Source: Botrimarina hoheduenensis (lineage in GTDB: Bacteria; Planctomycetota; Planctomycetia; Pirellulales; Lacipirellulaceae). From it: DNA of 64,000 bases. Numbering within the stretch: position 1 is the stretch's first letter; each line of letters starts with the position of its first letter. The DNA is taken from assembly GCF_007859815.1 (NCBI RefSeq), contig NZ_SJPH01000001.1, positions 427,987-491,986 of the forward strand. The letters run 5' to 3'. Shown here in pieces: positions 51,103 through 60,347 of this stretch. The translations under genes were made by a program, and so were the position numbers. Below the pieces are notes generated by a model. The model made no database searches. It was not told the DNA's origin and was given only the letters and a program-made list of their open reading frames with translations.

Positions 51103-53526
51103 ATGAAGCGTGCGGTTAACGATGCGTCGAGTCCCGCTGGGGCCCGCCCGACTTTGCCGCTCACTTGCTTGTATCATCGCCTTGCGTATCTGGCGTTGCT
51201 GCTGCTTGCCACCGGTTGTGCCCTGGAGGGGCCCCCGCAAACAACGGTAGTGCTCTGGCATCAGATGCGTCCCGGCGATCGGGCGGTTCTGGCCGAACGC
51301 CTCAGGCTCTTCGAGAAAGACAATCCGGGCGTCACGGTCCGCGAGGTCTACAAGGAAACCGAAGAGCTGCGGAGCGGACTCGAGTCGGCCGTGCTCGTGG
51401 GCCGCGGCCCCGATATCGTTTATGGCCCCGCCGATACCGTGGGGGTTTACGCCGAGATCGGTGCGCTGCGAGACCTGCGTCCCTGGATCGATGAATCGGA
51501 GCGGGCTGACTTTGATCCGCGGGCCCTCATCTACGGTTCGTTTGCTCCCCCGGGCGATGCCCCTCCCGATGAGCGTGCTGGCCCTCCCGCAGAAGACAAC
51601 GGCTCCGGCGAAACCAAAGCGGAAGCGCAGAATGCGGACACGCGTCCGCTGCTGCTGGTGGGGGATCGATTCGGCAATCACTTAGCGTTGGTTTATGACC
51701 GACGCCTGATCCCTACCCCCCCGCGCACCACCGACGAGTTGCTCGCACTAGCGAAGCAAAACACCGTCGATGAGAACGGCGACGGGCGTCCCGAGCGCTA
51801 CGGTTTGGTGTGGAACTACACCGAACCGTTTTTTGTGGTGCCCTTTCTAACCGGCTACGGAGCTTGGGTTTTCGACGAGCAGCGCGCCGCACGAGGTGAG
51901 TTTGTCCCCACGCTTGATACGCCTGAGGCGCGCGAGGCGTACGCCTTTGTGGCTTCGCTCCGTAACGAGCACGGCGTGCTGCCGCTTTCCGCCGACTACA
52001 ACACCGCGAGCGAGTTGTTCCGCTCGGGTAAGGCGGCCATGCTGATCGATGGCGATTGGAGCTGGGCGGGGCATCTTGCCGCCGATGAGATCGAGGCCGC
52101 GGTGGCCCCGTTGCCCGATGTATCGTCAACGGGGCTGCCAATGTCACCGATGGTGGCGGCCAAGGGCTATAGCATGAGTGTCGCGGCGACCGGCGACCGT
52201 GAAGAGGCGGCGGGGCGGGTGATCCGTTTCCTCACGAGCGAGGCGACGCAGCGCGCGTTCTTGGAACGGCAGAAGGTGCTTCCCTCGCGGCTGACGATCC
52301 GCGAAGAGGCCGCCCGCCAGAGCGATCCGATCCTCGCCGCTTCGCTTGCTCAATTGGAGCGGGGGCGCGCGATGCCAACCTCGCTTGAGATCCGTGCGGT
52401 CTGGGACGCGATGCGACCGCCCTACCAGCGGATCATGGGGGGCGACGCCACGCCGGCCGAGGCGACCGCGCAGATGCAGGCCTCGGCGATCGCCAAGATC
52501 GCGACTCTCAAGAGCGACGTGCGGCCCGACGCCTCGGTGTGGGTGGTGCGGATCGGCGGCGTCGGACTGCTCGCGGCCTTGGTGTGGGGGCTTGCGGGTT
52601 GGTACCGCCGGCTTCGCCAGGATTTTCCCACCAACCGATTGGCGTACGCGTTGGCGGCCCCCGCGATGCTGCTGATTTTTGTCACGGTGGTCTTTCCGCT
52701 GGCGTACAACGTCGTGCTCTCGTTCTCGAACATGTCGTTGCAGAATTTCCGAGAGTGGCAGGTCGTGGGGCTGCAAAATTATTGGAACGCCTTCAGCGGT
52801 GCCGACGCGAAGAACTTTTGGCCCGTGTTTCTTAAGACCGTCTTTTGGACGGTGATCAACGTGAGCTTTCACGTTGCGATCGGCGTATTTCTGGCCGTGA
52901 TGCTGCACGGGCCCGTCATCGGCAAGAGCCTCTACCGCATCTTGCTGGTGATCCCCTGGGCCGTGCCGGCGTACATTACCGCGCTCACTTGGCGGGGGAT
53001 GTTCGACGCCGAGTTTGGAGTCGTCAATCAGTTGGTGCGCTCCATGAATGCTTGGCTGCCGAGCTGGCTCGACCTGCCGACGATCAACTGGCTGACCGAA
53101 GCAGGGCCAGCGTTCGCGGCGTGTATCGTTGCTAACGTGTGGCTCGGCTTCCCCTTCATGATGGTCATCACGCTCGGCGGCTTGCAGGGCATCCCGCAAG
53201 ATATGTACGAGGCCGCGCGTATCGACCGGGCCACGCGCTGGCAACAGTTCTGGAACATCACCGTGCCGATGCTCAAGCCGGTGTTGCTACCCGCGATCGT
53301 GCTGGGCAGCGTCTGGACCTTCAACAATCTCAATGTGGTGTGGCTGGTCTCCAACGGCGGTGAGCCGGCCGATCAGACCCATATCCTGGTGAGCTACGTC
53401 TACAAGGCGGTCTTTAATCTGTACCAGTACGGGTACGGAGCCGCGTTATCAATGATCATTTTTGCCATGCTGCTCGCTTTCTCAGCCGCGTTTTTGAGGC
53501 AGACCAAAGCAGCGGAAGGCGTCTAG
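51103..53526 (+). CDS. Fusion of maltodextrin-binding lipoprotein (MalE-like) and permease (MalF-like)
   Basis: 807 aa. A lipobox LLATGC puts the lipid on Cys39. Residues about 45-455 are a family 1 solute-binding protein (VVLWHQMRPGDRAVLAERL, LFEKDNPGVTVREVY, ELFRSGKAAMLIDGDW). It contains a Pro/Glu-rich insert near 148-188. A membrane helix at about 480-500 (VRIGGVGLLAALVWGLAGW) joins it to a permease with the usual MalF string LLIFVTVVFPLAYNVVLSFS. The coupling-loop sequence YEAARIDRATRWQQF near 703 is where the ATPase would dock. The stop is 14 bases from malG. The binding domain is thus tethered to its own permease. It imports maltodextrins by context. No MalK is nearby. Confidence 0.94.
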   Translation: MKRAVNDASSPAGARPTLPLTCLYHRLAYLALLLLATGCALEGPPQTTVVLWHQMRPGDRAVLAERLRLFEKDNPGVTVREVYKETEELRSGLESAVLVGRGPDIVYGPADTVGVYAEIGALRDLRPWIDESERADFDPRALIYGSFAPPGDAPPDERAGPPAEDNGSGETKAEAQNADTRPLLLVGDRFGNHLALVYDRRLIPTPPRTTDELLALAKQNTVDENGDGRPERYGLVWNYTEPFFVVPFLTGYGAWVFDEQRAARGEFVPTLDTPEAREAYAFVASLRNEHGVLPLSADYNTASELFRSGKAAMLIDGDWSWAGHLAADEIEAAVAPLPDVSSTGLPMSPMVAAKGYSMSVAATGDREEAAGRVIRFLTSEATQRAFLERQKVLPSRLTIREEAARQSDPILAASLAQLERGRAMPTSLEIRAVWDAMRPPYQRIMGGDATPAEATAQMQASAIAKIATLKSDVRPDASVWVVRIGGVGLLAALVWGLAGWYRRLRQDFPTNRLAYALAAPAMLLIFVTVVFPLAYNVVLSFSNMSLQNFREWQVVGLQNYWNAFSGADAKNFWPVFLKTVFWTVINVSFHVAIGVFLAVMLHGPVIGKSLYRILLVIPWAVPAYITALTWRGMFDAEFGVVNQLVRSMNAWLPSWLDLPTINWLTEAGPAFAACIVANVWLGFPFMMVITLGGLQGIPQDMYEAARIDRATRWQQFWNITVPMLKPVLLPAIVLGSVWTFNNLNVVWLVSNGGEPADQTHILVSYVYKAVFNLYQYGYGAALSMIIFAMLLAFSAAFLRQTKAAEGV

Positions 53527-53539
53527 GCGCGAGCCCCCC

Positions 53540-54382
53540 ATGCAATCCGGAGTACGCGAACCCTGGCTTCTCACCACAGCGCGGCACGCGGTGCTGCTGC
53601 TGTTTGTCGCGGTCAGCTTGTGGCCGGTGATGGACGTGATCTCGATCTCGCTCCGACCAGGCGATCGGCTCCGCTCGACCGAGTGGCAGCTGATTCCCGA
53701 GAACGCCACGCTCGATTCCTACCGCCAGCTGTTCACCGAGCAGCCTTTCTTGCGGTGGATGGGCAATTCATTGCTGGTTTCTTTGGCGGTGACAGCGACC
53801 GGCGTGGCAGTCGCGGCGATCGGTGGCTACGCGTTCAGCCGTTTTCGGTTTGCCGGGCGGCAGGCGATGATGATCTCGATCCTGACCACGCAGATGTTCC
53901 CCGCAACTATGCTGTTGCTGCCCCTGTATCTGATGATCGCGAAGCTGGGGCTGGTCAATACGTTCCTGGGGTTGGGCGTGTTTTATGTGTCGACCGCATT
54001 GCCGTTCTGCGTCTGGCAGATGAAGGGCTTCTACGATACGATTCCGCCCGCGCTGGAAGAGGCGGCCCGGATTGATGGCTGCACGCGGTGGCAGTCTTTC
54101 ACCAAGGTGATCCTGCCTCTCGCGACCCCCGGTCTGGTTATCACGGCGCTGTTCAGCTTTATGAGCGCTTGGAGCGAGTACTTGGTCGCTGCACAGGTGC
54201 TACAGGATTCGGACATGTTCACCTTGCCGTTGGGTTTGAAGAGCTTTCAAGCCAGCATGAGCACACAGTGGGGGCTTTACGCCGCGGCATCGCTCCTTGT
54301 AAGCCTGCCTGTCGTGATGGTCTTCTTGGTATTGAGTAAGCACCTTGTGAGCGGGCTGACGGTTGGCGGAGTCAAGGAATGA
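53540..54382 (+). CDS. malG: Maltodextrin ABC transporter permease, MalG-like
   Basis: 280 aa, six predicted membrane helices. Family strings are VSLWPVMDVISISLRPGDRL near the start, GYAFSRFRFAGRQAMM, TQMFPATMLLLPLYLMIAKL and the coupling loop LEEAARIDGCTRWQSF near residue 175. The C-terminus is FLVLSKHLVSGLTVGGVKE, as in MalG. It starts 14 bases after the MalE-MalF fusion, in the same operon. Together the two permeases form the channel for alpha-glucan oligosaccharides. Confidence 0.95.
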   Translation: MQSGVREPWLLTTARHAVLLLFVAVSLWPVMDVISISLRPGDRLRSTEWQLIPENATLDSYRQLFTEQPFLRWMGNSLLVSLAVTATGVAVAAIGGYAFSRFRFAGRQAMMISILTTQMFPATMLLLPLYLMIAKLGLVNTFLGLGVFYVSTALPFCVWQMKGFYDTIPPALEEAARIDGCTRWQSFTKVILPLATPGLVITALFSFMSAWSEYLVAAQVLQDSDMFTLPLGLKSFQASMSTQWGLYAAASLLVSLPVVMVFLVLSKHLVSGLTVGGVKE

Positions 54383-54433
54383 AACGCATCCCGTACGGAC
54401 ACCCGCTCATAGGCATCAGAAAAAGTTGCACGG

Positions 54434-54784
54434 ATGGCAGGACTCTTTGACGGCACGCCGCTCGAGCGGCCGGTTCGTTGCGAAGAGTGTGGGCAGCTGG
54501 TCCAGTCCTGCGTTTGCCCGCCGAAGGTGGCACCGCAGCCCCCAGCGGAGCAGCAGCACCCGCGTGTGCGCAGGGAGCGACGCCGCGGCAAGTGGACGAC
54601 AGTGATTGCCGGGCTCACCTTGCCGAAGGAAGAGCAGAAGGCGCTCCTCAAACAGCTTCAGGCTGAACTGGGCGTCGGTGGCGGTGTCTCGGAGGGCGAG
54701 CTCCTGCTGCAAGGGGACCATCGTGACAAGGTCGTCGAACGCTTGCGCGGGCGAGGCTACCAAGCCAAGTCATCGGGCGGATAA
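54434..54784 (+). CDS. SUI1/eIF1-like translation factor (YciH type)
   Basis: 116 aa. An N-terminal zinc-binding-like stretch (CEECGQLVQSCVC, four Cys) is followed by a basic linker, then the SUI1 fold: KWTTVIAGLTLPKEEQKALL, LQAELGVGGGVSEGE and LLLQGDHRDKVVERLRGRGY. Bacterial SUI1 proteins such as YciH affect start-codon fidelity in translation initiation. It begins 52 bases after malG and may be read through from that operon, though no functional link is expected. Confidence 0.9.
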   Translation: MAGLFDGTPLERPVRCEECGQLVQSCVCPPKVAPQPPAEQQHPRVRRERRRGKWTTVIAGLTLPKEEQKALLKQLQAELGVGGGVSEGELLLQGDHRDKVVERLRGRGYQAKSSGG

Positions 54785-54899
54785 GAGAGCGCCTCGGTAA
54801 GATTTTTCAGTTTTCGACGGCACCCTCTCGCAGAACGTGGGTTGTAAGAGAACGCCTCGGAGGTCTTCGGGGCGGTTCTCGCGAAGCTGAGGGTTTCTC

Positions 54900-55805
54900 G
54901 TGCTCAAGTGTCCGCCTCGCAAAATTGTGTGTGCCGTTCTTGCCCTCGTCGGGATCGCTGCGGTCGTGGTGGCCCAACGCCCGTGGGCGCGTCGCCACAC
55001 GGCCACGATGGCGCAGCCGCTTGAGCTGATCGTGGCCGATCAAGCCCCGCCGGTCGACGGAAGGGTCGAAACTAGCCAATCAAACGAGGTCCGAGAGGTC
55101 CAGTCCAACGGTATTCCCGAACACCGGGTGGGACGGTTTCCCAACCCTGGTAATCCCAACACGATCCGTGCGCAACGGCACCGCTTCAACGTGCCCCTGA
55201 ATCCGCGGATAGCTCCTCGAACCACTCGCATCGGCGAACGGGGGCGACGGGTGTTCGGGGTGGCAGTGAACGGCGTGACCTTCGATCCGGGAACGGCGGA
55301 GGTTTGGCAGGGCAACCATCGCTCCGGATGGAACTACGAGGCTTTGGGAGGGGCGATCCCACTGGGCATCGACGAGAACCACGCCCACGTTCAGCCGACG
55401 GGCAAATACCACTACCACGGTTTGCCAACCAAACTGCTCGAGGAAATTGGCGTGTCAGCCGAGGCGCACTCGCCCTTGGTTGGCTGGGCGGCGGACGGCT
55501 TCCCAATCTATGCGCTGTACGGTTACGCCCATGCCGCGGATGCGGGCTCGGCGATCCAAGAGGTTGCTTCGAGCTACCGCCTGCGATCGGGCGAACGACC
55601 GGGAGGGGACGAGCCCACCGGGCCCTACGATGGTGCCTTCGTACAGGATTACGAATATGTCCCCGGGCTCGGCGATTTAGATGAGTGCAACGGTCGGCAC
55701 GGGGTGACGCCCGACTTCCCCGCCGGGACTTACGCGTACTTTCTGACCCGTGGTTGGCCCGTGGTGCCCCGCGTCTTTCGGGGCGATCCGGCGCTGCTGC
55801 ATTAG
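54900..55805 (+). CDS. YHYH-domain protein, membrane-anchored or exported
   Basis: 301 aa from a GTG at 54900. A hydrophobic N-terminal segment (IVCAVLALVGIAAVVVAQ) is a signal or anchor. The YHYH motif KYHYHGLPTKL lies near residue 170. Supporting strings are FGVAVNGVTFDPGTAEVW, HSPLVGWAADGFPIYALYG and a final CNGRHGVTPDFPAGTYAYF. The family is of unknown function, found in secreted bacterial proteins. It ends close to a convergent lipase gene (15 bases). Confidence 0.88.
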   Translation: MLKCPPRKIVCAVLALVGIAAVVVAQRPWARRHTATMAQPLELIVADQAPPVDGRVETSQSNEVREVQSNGIPEHRVGRFPNPGNPNTIRAQRHRFNVPLNPRIAPRTTRIGERGRRVFGVAVNGVTFDPGTAEVWQGNHRSGWNYEALGGAIPLGIDENHAHVQPTGKYHYHGLPTKLLEEIGVSAEAHSPLVGWAADGFPIYALYGYAHAADAGSAIQEVASSYRLRSGERPGGDEPTGPYDGAFVQDYEYVPGLGDLDECNGRHGVTPDFPAGTYAYFLTRGWPVVPRVFRGDPALLH

Positions 55806-55819
55806 CGGCACCGACCGGT

Positions 55820-56884
55820 TCACACCTTCTGCTGCCCTGTACTTGGGGTCGTCTGGTGGGGCAGGCCAGCGTCATCAGTCGCAGGCGTCGGAGCGGGTGC
55901 TGCAGGAGCAGTTGCTGCTGGCGAGGGGGCTGTCGGCCTTGCCCGAGACGCCGCTTTTTCTAACAGGCGGAGGAGCGCCTTAGGGGTTCCCCCAGTTTCT
56001 TCCTGCTCAACGGCGATGCGGATCGCCCGCAGGTACTCGCTCATCAGGTGATCGCTGAAGTGATCGATGCGCCAGCGACGCAGGGTGCGGACAAAGCCCC
56101 ACCAGCGATCGCGGGCTTTAAACAGCCCGGAGACACTCGAGATCCGCCCGCGCCGGTTCAGGTAGATCTCAGCGCCAGAGTGCCGATAACCCATCCAACG
56201 GGGCGGCACGCGTGGCACGATGTCGTTGTTGTTCACCCACCGATAGTACGGGAGGTCCACGTGGTTGACGTAGCGCTTGTCTCCAACACGCGGCGCGCCG
56301 AAGGTGAAGACCGCCTCCGGGTTCGAGCGGATGTGCGACAGATAGCAGCGCCCCGCACAGATGGCGGTCATCGCGCCCCCGAGCGAATGCCCCGTGAACC
56401 ACAGGGTGCGCTCATTGCTCACTAGCGCCTGCTCCAGCCGGGGCCAGAGGTCGTCCACTTCGCGTTTGAAGCCGCGATGCACTCGGCCGATCGTTTCGGC
56501 GGCGTCGGTCAAGGCGTTTATGTCAGCGCGAATGTCGTTCCATTCGTGCGGCTCCGTCCCCCGGCAACAGACGACGGCGTCCTCGTCGCCGCCAAAGATG
56601 TACGCCTGCGCGCCATCACGATCGTAGAACCGCACCTCGGGCAGACCAACCTCTTCTGCCAGTTGACCGGCGATATCGCGGTTAAAATAAGCGGCGCGCG
56701 ACAGCTCAGCAAAGAGCAACGACTTTTCTAGAAAACTCAGATCCGAGATCCCCCGACCGGCAAGCCGAGTGATCGAGGGGAGCTTCTTGTGATCGGGGAG
56801 CGGCTCAAACTGCTTGGGCTGGGGCAAAGCCACGCGGTTGGCTCCTGCGGTGTGGGGAGAGGGCCAGCGGTAGTTTCCACACAC
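55820..56884 (-). CDS. Class 3 lipase-like hydrolase
   Basis: 354 aa from a GTG at 56884; a second in-frame GTG lies 17 codons downstream. The alpha/beta-hydrolase triad is visible: Ser in the lipase box FTGHSLGGAMT near residue 163, Asp in NNNDIVPRVP near 215 and His in YRHSGAEIYL near 233. FTFGAPRVGDKRYV is the usual class 3 strand. The C-terminal 55 residues are Ala/Pro-rich. No signal peptide is seen, so it may act in the cytoplasm or be exported by another route. Substrate is a lipid ester by family. Confidence 0.9.
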   Translation of the reverse strand: MCGNYRWPSPHTAGANRVALPQPKQFEPLPDHKKLPSITRLAGRGISDLSFLEKSLLFAELSRAAYFNRDIAGQLAEEVGLPEVRFYDRDGAQAYIFGGDEDAVVCCRGTEPHEWNDIRADINALTDAAETIGRVHRGFKREVDDLWPRLEQALVSNERTLWFTGHSLGGAMTAICAGRCYLSHIRSNPEAVFTFGAPRVGDKRYVNHVDLPYYRWVNNNDIVPRVPPRWMGYRHSGAEIYLNRRGRISSVSGLFKARDRWWGFVRTLRRWRIDHFSDHLMSEYLRAIRIAVEQEETGGTPKALLRLLEKAASRARPTAPSPAATAPAAPAPTPATDDAGLPHQTTPSTGQQKV

Positions 56885-56942
56885 CGAATCTAGTGGGCCG
56901 GACAGCTGTGCTCAAGCGAACCGGCTGTCAGACGATCGCTGT

Positions 56943-58436
56943 TCAGTCGTTGGCCTGCGCACCCGCTGCGGAATCAGTCAAGGCTTCGGGCCAGCGAACT
57001 TGTGCGGCGCGAAACGCCGCGGGGTCGTTGCCAGAGGCGCGACGGGCTGCTTCTTGCAGCTGTTCACGCAGTGGTTCCGAGAGCTGGCCCCGGCCGGGGG
57101 CGGCTCTCTCGACGTACCATGGACCCGAATGCGCCAACTGCAACCGATCTTCGGCGGTCGTGATCGCGCGGATCGCGAACCAGCGGTGCTTGCTGATCTC
57201 GAGCGGCGGAAGCTTACCTCCCGCCGCCGACCATTCGGCCAACCGCACCGTCATCACCATCTCGCCGTCGGCGACCACCTCCAGATAGTCCACGGTCTCT
57301 CTGGTAGCCAGATTTAGCCCGATGAGCACTTCTAGCGGCCTATCGGGCGCGGTCTCAAACGAACCGCCAGGCTGAAGCCCCTCGGCAGTTGGGCGCAACA
57401 ACGGGCCGTTGCTCACGACAACCTGCCCCAGCTCGACCGCCGTCCAGAAATCCGCCAGGTCATCGGCAGGGGCACCGCGTGTCCAAGTGCGCTGGTCGCC
57501 GAGCGGGCGTTCGATGCGGGCGGCCTTTTTCTTGTTTGTAAGCGGTGCGATTCCCGAGCCGCTGCCGGCCAGCGGAGGCAACGGCACACCAGCGTTCAGC
57601 AGATCGTAGTAGGTCCGCAACCGATCCTGGCCGGCTTGATTGTCGGCCGATGCTGTACCGTCCAGTAGCCAAACGGCGTCGAGCGCTTCAACAGCGGCCC
57701 ACAGAAGCAGATCGGAACTATCGAGCGTCGCGACGATGCGCCAACCGCTTTGGCGGGCGGCGGCAAGCCGCGTGGCAACTTGCTGGGAGAGATTGGGCAA
57801 ATCGTCGGCGGTGAGCGCTTGATCGACCGCGTAAAGCCAGCATGTGCCCTCCGGTCCGTGCCACCAAGCTACGATCGGCGCGGTGTCGTTGCTGCGAGAC
57901 TTATCCCCAAGGCGGTCGTCTACCGCTTGCCAGCCCTCAGGTCCGCCCCAGTGTGTCAAGCAAGAAGCGTCGCTGAGGCGTTCGGCCCGCAGGGCGATCG
58001 CACGGTCTGCCGGGGCCCGCTGACACTGCGGGTCGAACGCTACCCACCCTTCTTCGGCCAGATTGGCGAAGCGGCGGGCCTCGATTCGTTCGCTGTCATC
58101 GGCGTAGCGATCGATCTCGAAGTGGCCCGCTTGGGTGCGGTACTCGGGCCCTGGATCGACCAAAAATCGGTAGGCTCCGCGGCGGAGGCCCAGTTCGGTC
58201 CGCCCCTCGAGATAGGCGTGATCGCCCAAACCGGCTTGGCCCCAATCGCGGGAGCGGACGGTCCGCCCGCGGGCGTCCCGCAGCTCAATCCGGACCGGCA
58301 GGGGCTCGCTTGTTACGGAATCGACCACTTCCAGGGTCAGCACCCCGTCCGGCCGTCGCGCCGCGGCTGGACCGGGGCCGAGTGTCACGGCAAGAACCAG
58401 GACCGCTAAATTTCGTAGTGATAGGGGCCTCTTCAT
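56943..58436 (-). CDS. Secreted protein resembling a degenerate CehA/McbA (PHP-like) hydrolase
   Basis: 497 aa from the ATG at 58436; an upstream ATG at 58454 adds six residues. A signal peptide (NLAVLVLAVTLGPGPAAA) is followed by a carboxypeptidase-regulatory-like sandwich (LTLEVVDSVTSEPLPVRIEL). A PHP-like region then shows strings typical of CehA/McbA proteins: YYDLLNAGVPLPPLAGSGSG and VELGQVVVSNGPLLRPTAEG. The histidine-rich metal ligands expected of an active enzyme (HxH type) are not evident, so it may be a binding or inactive relative. It lies between two genes without obvious link. Confidence 0.65.
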   Translation of the reverse strand: MKRPLSLRNLAVLVLAVTLGPGPAAARRPDGVLTLEVVDSVTSEPLPVRIELRDARGRTVRSRDWGQAGLGDHAYLEGRTELGLRRGAYRFLVDPGPEYRTQAGHFEIDRYADDSERIEARRFANLAEEGWVAFDPQCQRAPADRAIALRAERLSDASCLTHWGGPEGWQAVDDRLGDKSRSNDTAPIVAWWHGPEGTCWLYAVDQALTADDLPNLSQQVATRLAAARQSGWRIVATLDSSDLLLWAAVEALDAVWLLDGTASADNQAGQDRLRTYYDLLNAGVPLPPLAGSGSGIAPLTNKKKAARIERPLGDQRTWTRGAPADDLADFWTAVELGQVVVSNGPLLRPTAEGLQPGGSFETAPDRPLEVLIGLNLATRETVDYLEVVADGEMVMTVRLAEWSAAGGKLPPLEISKHRWFAIRAITTAEDRLQLAHSGPWYVERAAPGRGQLSEPLREQLQEAARRASGNDPAAFRAAQVRWPEALTDSAAGAQAND

Positions 58437-58546
58437 ATGTGTAGAGCCTAGCATGCGCAGCGGGGTGCCCGTTCCCCTGGTGCGATCACTCGATAGACTA
58501 AGACTGTTCGTTAGAAACCGTGCGATCCAACCCGAACTCGCCCCCG

Positions 58547-59512
58547 ATGGCCCGCGACCACTACGAAGTCCTTGGAGTCGCCAAAGGGGCCAACCAAGAA
58601 GAGGTCCGTCGCGCCTATCGCGAGCTCGCCCGCAAGTACCACCCCGACCTCAACCGGGACAATGCGGACGCGAAGAAGAAGTTTCAAGAGGTTCAGGTCG
58701 CGTTCGAGGTGTTGAACGATCCCAAGAAGCGTGAGCAGTACGACCGCTTCGGACCGGCTTTTGAGCAGCACGGGGCAGGCGGCCCGGGAGGGTCTCCGTT
58801 TGGCGGGGGGCAGTCCTTTGATTTTGATCTGAACGATCTGTTCGGCGGTGTCGGTCGTGGACAAGCCGGCCGGGGCGCTCCGGGTGGCCAGGGGGGTTTT
58901 GCCGATCTCTTCAAGCATTTTGGCGGCGGCGATCCGCGCGGCCGTTCGGCCGCCGGGCGCGCACCGCAACGCGGCAGCGATATCCAGCATGCGATCACCG
59001 TCCCGTTTGCGACGGCCGTGTTGGGCGGTTCTGCTTCGCTCGCCTTGCAGCGTGAAGGTACCGGGACCGAAACGCTGAGCGTGAAGATCCCGGCGGGCGT
59101 CACGGACGGAAAAAAAATCCGCTTGCGGGGCCAGGGCGATCCCTCGCCCAACAATGGCGCGAGCGGCGACCTGCTGCTGACGGTCCATGTGGCACCGCAC
59201 CCTTTCTATCGCCGTACCGGTAACCGGCTCGACGTGGTGGCACCGATCACCCTGGCCGAAGCGGCGCGCGGGGCTAAGATCGACGTCCCGACGCCCAAAG
59301 GAACCATCACGCTTACCGTGCCCCCGGGGGTCTCCAGCGGCAAGAAGCTCCGCGTTCGCGGACACGGCGTGCAGACGAGCGACAACCCCGGTGACTTGTT
59401 CGTCGAACTTCAGATCTTGCTGCCCGAAGCTCTTAGCCCGGCCGACGCCAACACGCTCGCAGAAATCGCCGATCGGTATACCGGGGAGCCCCGTAAGGAG
59501 CTCAGGTGGTAG
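58547..59512 (+). CDS. DnaJ-type co-chaperone without zinc finger (CbpA-like)
   Basis: 321 aa from the ATG at 58547, which gives the family start [15 protein letters not shown]; a GTG at 58520 would add nine residues. The J domain has the HPD tripeptide ([11 protein letters not shown]). A Gly/Phe-rich linker follows to about residue 140. The two C-terminal peptide-binding domains are seen ([37 protein letters not shown]). No CxxCxGxG repeats are present, so it is the CbpA class. It stimulates DnaK. Its stop overlaps the GTG of rnpA, making a tight dnaJ-rnpA-yidD unit. Confidence 0.94.
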   Translation: MARDHYEVLGVAKGANQEEVRRAYRELARKYHPDLNRDNADAKKKFQEVQVAFEVLNDPKKREQYDRFGPAFEQHGAGGPGGSPFGGGQSFDFDLNDLFGGVGRGQAGRGAPGGQGGFADLFKHFGGGDPRGRSAAGRAPQRGSDIQHAITVPFATAVLGGSASLALQREGTGTETLSVKIPAGVTDGKKIRLRGQGDPSPNNGASGDLLLTVHVAPHPFYRRTGNRLDVVAPITLAEAARGAKIDVPTPKGTITLTVPPGVSSGKKLRVRGHGVQTSDNPGDLFVELQILLPEALSPADANTLAEIADRYTGEPRKELRW

Positions 59513-59943
59513 CCGACCCTTCCGGCCGAGAGACGCATCGCGGCAAGTTCCCGCGCGCTAGCCGCTTGCTCCGCACCGCGGAGTTCGATGCAACGTTTGC
59601 ACAGCGGCTGAGCGCCGGAGACGGCGTGCTGGTGATTCATGCCAAGCCCAGCGGCCTCGAACACCCTCGGCTGGGGCTCGTCGTGTCTCGCAAGGTAGGT
59701 AACGCCGTACGGCGAAATCGCTGGAAGCGGCTCTTGCGTGCCGCCTTTCGCCTGAACCAGCACAAGCTGCCCGCGATGGATCTGGTCTGCGTTCCCCGCC
59801 AGCGCGACGAACCGACGCTTTTGGAAGTGGCGAACTCGCTGACCCGTCTGGCCGACAAACTGCGGCAAAAATCAGAACGCCGGGCAGTCCCTCCTGCTTC
59901 TGGATCCGGCGAGGCGGTTCCACCACCGCAAACCGGATGCTAG
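59506..59943 (+). CDS. rnpA: Ribonuclease P protein component
   Basis: 145 aa from a GTG at 59506 that overlaps the end of the DnaJ-like gene. The core is the RnpA signature [20 protein letters not shown] with [17 protein letters not shown] at the start. The C-terminal 30 residues are a Pro-rich extension not needed for the fold. It assists RNase P RNA in 5' tRNA processing. It is followed by yidD as in most bacteria, but rpmH is not upstream; a DnaJ-like gene takes that place. Confidence 0.95.
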   Translation: MVADPSGRETHRGKFPRASRLLRTAEFDATFAQRLSAGDGVLVIHAKPSGLEHPRLGLVVSRKVGNAVRRNRWKRLLRAAFRLNQHKLPAMDLVCVPRQRDEPTLLEVANSLTRLADKLRQKSERRAVPPASGSGEAVPPPQTGC

Positions 59944-60188
59944 CGAGCTTTCGGTTTCTGATCGCTGCGACAAACGCCTTGCTGCAGCTTGCGCTCCTCG
60001 GCGCGGTCCGCTGCTATCAGTGGTGGCTGAGCCCCGTCTTCGGCCAGGCTTGCCGCTACTCGCCCACATGCAGCAACTATGCCCTGCAGGCGCTACGGCG
60101 TTACGGGCCGTGGCGGGGCGGCTGGAAGAGCCTAACGCGGCTCTTGAGGTGCCATCCGTGGGGGGGAGGGGGCTCGGACCCGCCATGA
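59937..60188 (+). CDS. yidD: Membrane protein insertion efficiency factor YidD
   Basis: 83 aa. The family motif RCYQWWLSPVFGQACRYSPT and CSNYALQALRRYGPWRGGW is complete, with the conserved Cys residues and CHPWGGGGSDPP at the end. YidD assists YidC-type insertion of membrane proteins at the inner membrane. It overlaps rnpA by seven bases. YidC does not follow; a FlgI-like lipoprotein gene does. Confidence 0.96.
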   Translation: MLASFRFLIAATNALLQLALLGAVRCYQWWLSPVFGQACRYSPTCSNYALQALRRYGPWRGGWKSLTRLLRCHPWGGGGSDPP

Positions 60189-60347
60189 GACCCACCATGA
60201 GGTCTGCTTGCACATTATTCCAGCGTAAGCGGGGCCCGGATGTTCTTGCTCCGGCAGCCAAGAATCTCTAACGTCCCGCGTCGCTGCGGCCGCACGGATG
60301 CGGATCGCACCCCCCGTTCTTGCCGCCAACTCGGAGCGTTCGTAGGC

